Shown piece by piece: positions 54,248-62,800 of a stretch of 64,000 bases of DNA (its first letter is position 1; each line of letters begins with the position of its first letter). The notes beneath the pieces were generated by a model. The model saw nothing but the letters and a program-made list of their open reading frames with translations. It was not told the DNA's origin and did not search any database. A program made the translations under genes and the position numbers. The DNA is from Streptomyces pristinaespiralis (lineage in GTDB: Bacteria > Actinomycetota > Actinomycetes > Streptomycetales > Streptomycetaceae): the NCBI RefSeq assembly GCF_001278075.1, contig NZ_CP011340.1:4092001-4156000 (forward strand), in the 5' to 3' direction.

Positions 54248-54762
54248 GAGTGCCCCCGTTTCGTCGGATTGGATCTTGCTGCTGCCGATGATGCCCGCTG
54301 GAGCATCAGTACGTCGGCGGTTCGCCCCGTGCCGGCCGGGGCCGTCACTGAGGTCAGTCACAGCAGAGGCCGATGCCCGGGCCGGCGCGAGGCGGCCACG
54401 CAGCCGCCGGTCTTCCTTGGGTCGGTGTTGTCGCTCGTATGACCGGCGGCATACGGCGGAGTCATCGCTCCGGCGACGTGCGCTGGGTCACACGTGGGCC
54501 GGGACGGCTTCGTGCGCGGGACCGACGGGTCACCGGCGGGACTGGCCACTGCCTCCACGGGCCCGTCGGCTGACCGCACGCCTTCAGGAACGAGCGGCGC
54601 GACAGCTTCTTCGCCGACGAGGAGGGCGGCCAGGCCCGGTCGTGGGACCCGATTGACCCGATCGGGGAAAGGGGGAACCGAAGCGGTGGGCCGGTCGTTG
54701 TCCGGTCGGGCAAAGGAATCGTCAAGTGGCGCGGCCCGCGCCGGATTGCGCAGGGGATTTCC
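54248..54762. other. Intergenic region upstream of terD
   Basis: 515 nt; short ORFs on both strands look like noise. AGGGG lies 7 nt before the terD ATG. No operator recognised. Confidence 0.4.
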
Positions 54763-55338
54763 ATGGGTGTCAGCCTTTCCAAGGGCGGCAATGTCTCGCT
54801 CAGCAAGGAGGCCCCGGGCCTGACCGCGGTCGTCGTGGGCCTCGGCTGGGACGTACGCAGCACCACCGGGACCGACTTCGACCTGGACGCCAGCGCCCTG
54901 CTGGTGGACACGAACGGAAAGGTCCTGTCCGACCAGCACTTCGTGTTCTTCAACAACCTCAAGAGCCCCGACGCCTCCGTCGAGCACACCGGTGACAACC
55001 TCACCGGTGAGGGCGAGGGCGACGACGAGCAGATCAAGGTCAACCTGGCCGGTGTGGCCGCAGAGGTCGACAAGATCGTGTTCCCGGTGTCGATCCACGA
55101 GGGCGAGAGCCGCGGCCAGTCCTTCGGCCAGGTGCGCAACGCCTTCATCCGCGTCGTCAACCAGGCCGACAACAAGGAGCTGGCGCGCTACGACCTGAGC
55201 GAGGACGCCTCGACCGAGACCGCGATGGTCTTCGGCGAGCTGTACCGCAACGGCGCGGAGTGGAAGTTCCGTGCCGTGGGCCAGGGTTACGCCTCCGGCC
55301 TGCGCGGCATCGCGCAGGACTTCGGGGTCAACATCTGA
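54763..55338 (+). CDS. terD: TerD-family stress protein
   Basis: 191 aa, [20 protein letters not shown] start, [20 protein letters not shown] and later [11 protein letters not shown] with the acidic residues that bind Ca2+ in TerD. TerD proteins respond to tellurite, oxidative and membrane stress; streptomycetes have many copies. Ends in GVNI. ATG 54763. Single gene followed by a perfect hairpin. Near the flotillin/ATPase unit, which may be functionally related (inference). Confidence 0.93.
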   Translation: MGVSLSKGGNVSLSKEAPGLTAVVVGLGWDVRSTTGTDFDLDASALLVDTNGKVLSDQHFVFFNNLKSPDASVEHTGDNLTGEGEGDDEQIKVNLAGVAAEVDKIVFPVSIHEGESRGQSFGQVRNAFIRVVNQADNKELARYDLSEDASTETAMVFGELYRNGAEWKFRAVGQGYASGLRGIAQDFGVNI

Positions 55339-55354
55339 TCCGGTCCGTCTTTCC

Positions 55355-55387
55355 GGTGTCCGGTCCGCACACCGCGGACCGGACACC
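55355..55387. terminator. Bidirectional terminator, terD and PucR-type gene
   Basis: 14-bp perfect stem GGTGTCCGGTCCGC / complement with 5-nt loop, between convergent genes. Confidence 0.88.
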
Positions 55388-55459
55388 AGGGCTGGAACGC
55401 AGGGCTGGAACGCAGGGGCCGGGCATCAGGCCCTGAGGGGCTGACACCGAGGCCCGGCC

Positions 55460-56515
55460 CTAGAGCTCCTTCGCCGGCCAGTCGAGCAGACGGGCACCGA
55501 TCGCCGCCGTCTGCAGCATGTAGCGATGCTGGGGATCCGTGGGGTCGGAGCCGGTCAGCCGGTGGATCCGCTCCAGCCGGTACGTCAGGGCGCGCACGCT
55601 CAGACGCAGCGTCCTCGCCGCCTGCGCGGCGACGCACCCCGCGTCGAAGTACGCGTGCAGTGTGTCCAGCAGCGGCTGGGCGCCGCCCCTCGCCTGCTGA
55701 AGCGGGCCGAGCGCACTGTCCACCAGGTCCGCCATGGCCTCACGGTCGCGAGCCAGGACCGGGAAGACCAGCAGGTCCGCCGCGTGCAGGACCGGGTCGT
55801 CGAGGCCGATGCGGTCGGCGAGGTCGAGGGCGTTGAGGGCTTCCTCGTACGAGCGGACGACGCCGCCCGCCCCCGGATGGGGACGGCCTATGGCCGCGCG
55901 CCCGCCGTCGGTCGCCGCATGCGCCTGCTTGGCGAAGTAGCGCACGACCTCCTCCTGGTCGGCCGGCACCACACAGATGAGGCGGCCGTCCTTGGTGGTC
56001 AGCAGGATCCGGCGGTCACCGAAGCGGCTGAGCAGCGCCGCCTCCACCGACCGCGTCACCGGGTGCGTGTCGTCGTACGGCTCAGGACCGGCGGCGACGG
56101 CGACGGCGTGCGCGTGGGCGAGCCGCAGCCCGAAGCGTTCGGCGCGCTGAGCGAGCCGGCCGGGGTCGCTGCGCCCGTACAGCAGGTCGTCGATGAACTC
56201 CCGCCGTGCGGCTTCCTCCTTGCGCACGGCCAGCCGCTGCGCCCGCTCGTAGCCGCCGGCGAACGCGTCGATGGCCTGCTCGACCGCTGCGAGCACGCTC
56301 TCCGGCGAGGTGGTCCGCGGCCACGCCACCCTGGTGGCGGCCAAGTGGCGGATGACCAGGGCCCGTAGACCGTGTCCGGACTCGGCGGCCTGTTCGCCGA
56401 GCGCCCGGCGGCCCTCCACTTCGTCGCGGGTCAGCCGGCGTCCTGTCCTGCCGACCTCGGCCAGGATCTCCGCGTACCCCGAGAGGTACTCCTCCGGAAC
56501 CTCTTTGACTGACAT
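55460..56515 (-). CDS. PucR-family transcription regulator
   Basis: 351 aa. N-terminal helical region (~130 residues), a GGDEF-like middle, and a C-terminal PucR helix-turn-helix (DTLHAYFDAGCVAAQAARTL, RLSVRALTYRLERIHRLTG). Activators of this type often control catabolic or stress operons. ATG 56515 has GGGGG at 6 nt; ATG 56521 is too close to it. Divergent from the NfeD-like/flotillin unit (~200 nt), a plausible target. Confidence 0.87.
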   Translation of the reverse strand: MSVKEVPEEYLSGYAEILAEVGRTGRRLTRDEVEGRRALGEQAAESGHGLRALVIRHLAATRVAWPRTTSPESVLAAVEQAIDAFAGGYERAQRLAVRKEEAARREFIDDLLYGRSDPGRLAQRAERFGLRLAHAHAVAVAAGPEPYDDTHPVTRSVEAALLSRFGDRRILLTTKDGRLICVVPADQEEVVRYFAKQAHAATDGGRAAIGRPHPGAGGVVRSYEEALNALDLADRIGLDDPVLHAADLLVFPVLARDREAMADLVDSALGPLQQARGGAQPLLDTLHAYFDAGCVAAQAARTLRLSVRALTYRLERIHRLTGSDPTDPQHRYMLQTAAIGARLLDWPAKEL

Positions 56516-56713
56516 GCGCATCCCCCACCGACCATCTGGAACCATCCGGCCGCCGGCCGCGTCACGCGGTCCGTCGTCCGGCATCAAGAACGTGTAAAGA
56601 CTGCCGGAACCCGGCAATGCGAGCAACTGCCGTCCGCTGTCAGGATGGAACCACGCCGGAGCACGGGATGCTCCTGGTGCTGTGACTCGGCAATGGGATA
56701 CGGGGGCGAAACG

Positions 56714-57358
56714 GTGAACGAGTTCCTGTCGGCCGCCTTCTCCTTCCCCACTCTGCTGTTCAGCGCCGCTCTCGCCGTGGTCCTCTTCTTCTGGCTGCTG
56801 GTGCTCATCGGCGTCGCGGAACACGGCACGTTCGACGGTGACATCGAACCGTCGGGCATCGGTGCGGCCGGCCTCGGCGGGGTGCCGGTCTCTGTCGCCG
56901 CGTCGCTACTGATCGCGTTCGCCTGGTTCACCAGCCTCACCGGGTCGGTGCTGCTGCGCCGGTCGCCCCTCGCCGGTGTCCCGTACGCCCTCCTCGCCTG
57001 CGCGGTGCTCGCCGCCGCGGTGCTCGTCGCCTGGTGGGTCACCCGGCGGCTGGTGCGCACCCTGGCCAGACTCTTCCCCGAGGAACGGGGGCCGTCCCGG
57101 CAGGACTTCGTCGGCATGACGTGCACCGTCCGCACGGGGCGGGTGGATGCGCGCTTCGGGCAGGCGGAGGTCGCGGCCCGGGACGGCTCCACCGCCGTCG
57201 TACAGGTCAGGGCGCTGGGCGCCGAGGGCGAGGGGCCTCTCGCCGCCGGTTCCACGGGGCTGCTCTACGCGTACGACGAGACCGGTGAGTTCTTCTGGGT
57301 GGCGCCCTTCCCGCAGTTCGGTGAACTGCCCGGAGCCGGCTCGCCCTCCGCCGCCTGA
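56714..57358 (+). CDS. NfeD-like/YqiJ-type membrane protein with OB domain
   Basis: 214 aa. Three or four membrane helices (LLFSAALAVVLFFWLLVLIG; VSVAASLLIAFAWF; YALLACAVLAAAVLVAWWV) and a C-terminal OB-fold-like domain (DFVGMTCTVRTGRVDARFGQ). This is the usual partner of YqiK-type flotillins. GTG 56714 follows GGGGGCGAAAC; ATG 56693 is an alternative. 113 nt before the flotillin gene on the same strand. Confidence 0.85.
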   Translation: MNEFLSAAFSFPTLLFSAALAVVLFFWLLVLIGVAEHGTFDGDIEPSGIGAAGLGGVPVSVAASLLIAFAWFTSLTGSVLLRRSPLAGVPYALLACAVLAAAVLVAWWVTRRLVRTLARLFPEERGPSRQDFVGMTCTVRTGRVDARFGQAEVAARDGSTAVVQVRALGAEGEGPLAAGSTGLLYAYDETGEFFWVAPFPQFGELPGAGSPSAA

Positions 57359-57471
57359 CCACAGGCTGCCTGACTGCCCGTCACTCGCACGTAGCGACCG
57401 CGCCCGCGTACGGGCGACCGCACCCTTCCCGCTCGCCACACGTACCTCACCTCTCACACGAGGGATTCCTC

Positions 57472-59538
57472 ATGGATGCCATCACCGTGGGCATCGGCGT
57501 GCTCATCGCCGTCGTACTGCTCATCGCCGTAGGTCTGCTGCTGATCGTCTCGAGACTGTTCCGCAAGGTCGAACAGGGCAAGGCCCTGATCGTCTCCAAG
57601 ATGCGGAAGGTCGACGTCACCTTCACCGGGCAGGTCGTCCTGCCGGTCCTGCACAAGGCCGAGACCATGGACATCTCGGTGAAGACCATCGACATCACCC
57701 GGACCGGCCGCGACGGTCTCATCTGCCGGGACAACATCCGCGCCGACATCCGGATCTCGTTCTTCGTCCGCGTCAACAAGACCGTCGAGGACGTCATCAA
57801 GGTCGCCCAGGCCATCGGCACCGCGCGGGCCAGCGACAAGGAGACGCTGCAGGATCTGTTCAACGCCAAGTTCTCCGAGGCGCTCAAGACCGTCGGCAAG
57901 CAGATGGACTTCACGGACCTCTACACCAAGCGGGACGAGCTGCGGGACCGGATCATCCAGCTCATCGGCACCGACCTCAACGGCTACAGCCTCGAGGACG
58001 CGGCGATCGACTACCTGGAGCAGACGCCGCTCTCCCAGCTCGACCCCTCCAACGTCCTCGACGCCCAGGGCATCCGGAAGATCACCGAGATGACGTCCGT
58101 CGAGCATGTGCGCACCAACGAGTTCCAGCGCACGGAGGAGAAGGAGATCACCCGGCAGAACGTCGACGCACGCGAGGCCATCCTCGAGCTGGAGCGCCGC
58201 CAGGCCGATGCCGAGATCAAGCAGCGCCGTGAGATCGAGACGGTGCGGGCCCGTGAGGAGGCCGAGACCGCGCGGGTGATGGAGGAGGAGCGGCTGCGGG
58301 CTCAGAGCGCCTTCCTGCGGACCGAGGAGCAGCTCGGCGTCCAGCGTGAGAACCAGGCGCGCGAGGTGGCCGTCGCGGAGAAGAACCGCGAGCGGGTGAT
58401 CGCCATCGAGAGCGAGCGCATCGAGAAGGACCGGCTGCTCGAGGTCATCGCACGTGACCGTGAGACCGCGCTGACCAGGATCGCCGCCGACAAGGAGGTC
58501 GAGGCGGAGAAGCGGGAGATCGCGGAGGTCGTGCGCGAGCGGGTCGCCGTGGACCGGACGGTCGCCGAGCAGGAGGAGTCCATCAAGCGGCTGCGCGCGG
58601 TGGAGGAGGCCGAGCGCGAGCGGCAGGCGATCATCATCGCGGCCGAGGCGCAGGCCCAGGAGAAGCTGGTCAAGGACATCAAGGCGGCGGAGGCGGCCGA
58701 GCAGGCCGCGGTCCACCGGGCGGCTGAGGAGATCACGCTCGCGGAGGCCCGGGTCAAGTCCGCGGACCTCGACGCGCGCGCCAAGCTGCGGCTCGCAGAA
58801 GGCGTCCAGGCGGAGGCCGCGGCGGCGGGTCTCGCGGCCGTCCAGGTCCGCGAGAAGGAGGCCGACGCGATCGAGAAGGCCGGCCGTGCCGAGGCCGGCG
58901 CCGCGCAGGCCCGGCTGCTCGCGGAGGCGGAAGGCGTACGGGCGAAGGGTGCGGCGGACGCGGCGGCCATCGGCGACAAGCTGAAGGCGGAGGCGGCGGG
59001 CCTCACCGAGAAGGCCGCGGCGATGGCGGCCCTCGACGAGGCGTCGCGCGGGCACGAGGAGTACCGGCTGCGCCTCGAGGCGGAGAAGGACGTCCGGCTG
59101 GCGGGGCTCGAGGTTCAGCGTCAGGTGGCCGAGGCTCAGGCGACGGTGCTGGCCACGGGTCTGGAGAGCGCCGACATCAGCATCGTCGGCGGGGAGTCCG
59201 TCTTCTTCGACCGGCTCATGTCGTCGATCTCGCTCGGCAAGGGCGTGGACTCGTTCATGCACAACTCACAGACGGCGCAGACGCTGGCGAAGCCGTGGCT
59301 GGACGGCACGTCGAGCTTCACCGACGACCTGACGTCGGTCCTCGGCTCGGTGTCCACCGGTGACGTACAGAACCTGACGGTCTCGGCGCTGCTGATGCGG
59401 ATGATGAAGTCGGGCGGCGGCGCGCAGCTCCAGCCGCTGCTGGACATGGCCGACCGACTGGGTCTGGCGGACACGCCGATCGGGGCGCTCGCCGACGGCC
59501 CCGCGCCGGCGCTCAACGGCTCGGCCCCGGCCGCCTAG
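57472..59538 (+). CDS. Flotillin (YqiK-type)
   Basis: 688 aa. N-terminal membrane helix (VGIGVLIAVVLLIAVGLLLI), SPFH domain (residues ~30-200), a ~350-residue Glu/Ala/Arg coiled coil and a C-terminal hydrophobic-amphipathic tail (SALLMRMMKSGGGAQLQPLL). Flotillins organise membrane microdomains. ATG 57472. Downstream partner of the NfeD-like gene and upstream of the DUF3686-type ATPase. Confidence 0.93.
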   Translation: MDAITVGIGVLIAVVLLIAVGLLLIVSRLFRKVEQGKALIVSKMRKVDVTFTGQVVLPVLHKAETMDISVKTIDITRTGRDGLICRDNIRADIRISFFVRVNKTVEDVIKVAQAIGTARASDKETLQDLFNAKFSEALKTVGKQMDFTDLYTKRDELRDRIIQLIGTDLNGYSLEDAAIDYLEQTPLSQLDPSNVLDAQGIRKITEMTSVEHVRTNEFQRTEEKEITRQNVDAREAILELERRQADAEIKQRREIETVRAREEAETARVMEEERLRAQSAFLRTEEQLGVQRENQAREVAVAEKNRERVIAIESERIEKDRLLEVIARDRETALTRIAADKEVEAEKREIAEVVRERVAVDRTVAEQEESIKRLRAVEEAERERQAIIIAAEAQAQEKLVKDIKAAEAAEQAAVHRAAEEITLAEARVKSADLDARAKLRLAEGVQAEAAAAGLAAVQVREKEADAIEKAGRAEAGAAQARLLAEAEGVRAKGAADAAAIGDKLKAEAAGLTEKAAAMAALDEASRGHEEYRLRLEAEKDVRLAGLEVQRQVAEAQATVLATGLESADISIVGGESVFFDRLMSSISLGKGVDSFMHNSQTAQTLAKPWLDGTSSFTDDLTSVLGSVSTGDVQNLTVSALLMRMMKSGGGAQLQPLLDMADRLGLADTPIGALADGPAPALNGSAPAA

Positions 59539-59606
59539 AACACCCGCACACGCACGGTGCTGCCGGACGGGGGTCAGCAGCGCCGGGCGGGTGCGGGCCC
59601 GGTCCC

Positions 59607-59645
59607 GCCGTCCGTGGTGGGCGCGATGCGCCCACCACGGACGGC
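59607..59645 (+). terminator. Flotillin gene terminator
   Basis: 18-bp perfect stem GCCGTCCGTGGTGGGCGC / complement with 3-nt loop, 68 nt past the flotillin stop; 165 nt before the ATPase gene. Confidence 0.9.
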
Positions 59646-59810
59646 CGGACGCCGGCACGACCCCGTAGCCGGAGACGACGACTCCCCATGGGCTCCGGGA
59701 GGCCGGAGCCCGCCACAGCAGGGAAGGGACGGGGCGGAAGCGCCTCTCCGTTCCTGCCGGCAGACGCACCTCGGGCCGCGCGCCCCTCGCAGGAAGCGAG
59801 CACAGCCACC

Positions 59811-62800
59811 ATGACCACGCACACCACCGAAGTGCCGCACGCCGGCGGCCTGGACTCCGGGACGTACGAGGTGCTGCGCGACCGGCTCGGCGCGCAGGCG
59901 GCGGAGCTCGCCCGGCGGGCCGAGGAGCTCAACGCCCGCCGTGTCGAGACCTTCGGTTCGACGGAGCTACGGCTCACCGGCACCGAGCACCTCCGCACGG
60001 AGAGCAACAGCGTCCCGCGCGACATCGTCGCCGTCGGCGACCGTCTGCTCCTCGGCCACAACGTCTCCCCCGGGCTGCGGGCCCGGACCACGGTGGGTGA
60101 CGTCTTCACCGTCCACGACCGCGAGTTGAACCGGCTCGCGGAGGACGCCGTGCCCGGCCTCCTCGACGACCCCGCGTTCCGCGGCGAGTTCGAGGCGCTG
60201 CACCGCTACTACCAGGGCGCCCGGCTCCTCCGGCTGCGCCGTCTCGACGGCCGGCTGCTGGCCGTGTTCCGGACCGGGGACAAGGCCGACGACATCCGGG
60301 TGCTGCGCTGGGAACTGACAGCGGACGGAGGCGCGCGCTTCCTCGACGCGCGGGGCGAGCGCGACCATGTGCTCCCGCCGTCCCACGACTTCGAGTGGAC
60401 GGCCGCCACCCGCGACGACCATGTGCTCGGCCGCCATCCGCACGTGTCCGTCGGCGGTGAGGTGTTCGTCTCGACCGTCGGCGGCTTCCTGACGGTGAAG
60501 ACCGAGGACGACACGGAGACGGCCGCGGGCATCCACGCCGAGCCGGTCGTCGAACCGCTCCAGTCCCTCGGGGACGCCGAGATCGAGCACGCCCGCGTCG
60601 GTCCGCTCGTCCTGCTGCGTATCCGCCCGTACAAGGAGGAGGCGTACCGCCACCTCGTGCACAACACGGTCACCAGGACGGTGGTGCGGCTGGACGGCAT
60701 CGGGCAGGCGTGCCGCAGGCTCCCCGAGGACCAGGGCATCGTCTTCCCCGGCGGCTACTACCTGACGGCGAGCGGGACCGCGCGGACCTTCGACAACATC
60801 GACGCCGGGCTGATCGGCGCGCTCGAGTTCGAGCGGACGGTGCGGTCGCCGAACGGCGAGGACGTGCTGTTCGCCTTCCACGCCCGTGTGGAGGGCCGGA
60901 GCCTGCTGCTGCCGTACAACGTGATCCGCAAGGCCGTCGCCACCCCGCTGCTCTGCCAGGGCTACGCCGTCTTCGAGGACGGCACGCTGCTGGTGCTGCG
61001 CGCCGACGGTGACGAGCCTGGCAGGGTCCACCCGACCCAGCGCTGGCAGTCGCCGTTCGTCTCCGACACCTACGCCGCGGCCCGCCCCGCCGGGGAGGGT
61101 CCGCTGGCCGTCGTCGGCAACGCCGATCTGGTGCGCGGCATCTCCGACTGCCTGTCCCTGGCACGTGCCGTCACGGAGACCCAGGACAGTCCCACCACCG
61201 GCGTCTACGAGGCGCTGTTCGCCGCCTGCGTCCGTGCCACGGACGCATACCACTGGCTGGCCGACCCCGAGCTGGGCGACCTCGGCGCCCCGCTCGCCGG
61301 GATGCGGGCGACGGCCGAGCAGATCGTCACCGAGTACGAGACCGTGCGCGACCTGACGGCACAGGCGGCCCGTGCGCTGGACGAGGCGGCGGCGCGGATC
61401 GCCGGCCAGGTGCGCCGGCTGCGGGGCGGGACGCCGCGCGGCGCGGGCGAATGGGTCGAGGGGCTGACCGGGCTGCGCCGGGCGCAGGGCGCGCTGATCA
61501 CGCTGAAGGAGCTGCGGTACGCCGACACGGACCGGATCGACGCCCTCGCCGCGGACACCGACGCCGACATCGCCTCCTTCGCCCAGCGGGCGGTGGCGTA
61601 CCTCGGGCGCGAGGACGCCTTCGCGGAGCACCACGCCGAGATCGAGCGGCTGACGGCGGAGGCGGAGGCGATCGGGACCGTCGCGGAGGCCGCACCGGTC
61701 GGGGAGAAGCTCGACGCGCAGGCGGAAGGGCTGCGTACGGTCACCGACGTGGTGGCCGGCCTGGACATCGGCGACGCGGTCATCCGCACCTCGGTCCTGG
61801 AGCGGATCGCGGAGGTGCTCGGCGGTGTCAACCGGGCCCGGGCCACGCTCGACGGTCGCCGCAGGGATCTTCTCGCCCGAGAGGGCAAGGCGGAGTTCGC
61901 CGCGGAACTGGCCCTGCTGGGGCAGGCGGTGACCGGTGCGCTCGCCGTCGCCTCCGACCCGGAGGCATGCGACGAGCAGCTCGCCGCGTTGCTGCTGCGG
62001 CTGGAGAACCTGGAGTCGCGGTTCGCCGAGTCCGACGACTTCCTGGCGCAGCTGGGTGCGAAGCGGACCGAGGTGTACGAGGCGTTCGCGGCCCGGCGGC
62101 AGACCCTCCAGGACGCGCGGGCGAGGCGCGCCGAGCGGCTGGCGGGGTCGGCGGAACGGGTGCTGGAGACGATCTCCCGGCGGCTCGCCACCCTCGGTGA
62201 CACCGACGGGATCAACACCTACTTCGCTTCCGACCCGATGGTCGCCAAGGTCCGCCGCACCGCGGAGGAGCTGCGCGAACTGGGCGACGGAGCACGGGCG
62301 GAGGAGCTCGAAGGACGGCTGAAGGCCGCGCGCCAGGAGGCGGCACGGGCCCTGCGCGACCGGACGGACCTGTACGCGGACGGCGGGTCGGCGATCCGGC
62401 TGGGCCGTCACCGGTTCGCGGTGAACACCCAGCCGTTCGAGCTCACGCTCGTGCCGCAGGGCGACGCGCTGGCGTTCGCACTCACCGGCACGGACTACCG
62501 TTCGCCGGTCACCGACGCCGCAGCTCCCGGCTTCGCGGACACCCGCCCCTACTGGGAGCAGACGCTGCCGTCGGAGAACGCGTCGGTGTACCGCGCCGAG
62601 CACCTGGCCGCCCGGCTGCTCGACGAGCACGGCGCCGCGGCCCTGGCCGGCGCCGACCTCTCCGACCTCGTGCGGAGGGCGGCTGAGGCCTCCTACGACG
62701 AGGGCTACGAGCGGGGCGTGCACGACCATGACGCGGCCCTGATCCTCGGCGCGCTGCTCCGCCTCCACGAGCGGGCCGGGCTGCTGCGCCACCCACCACG

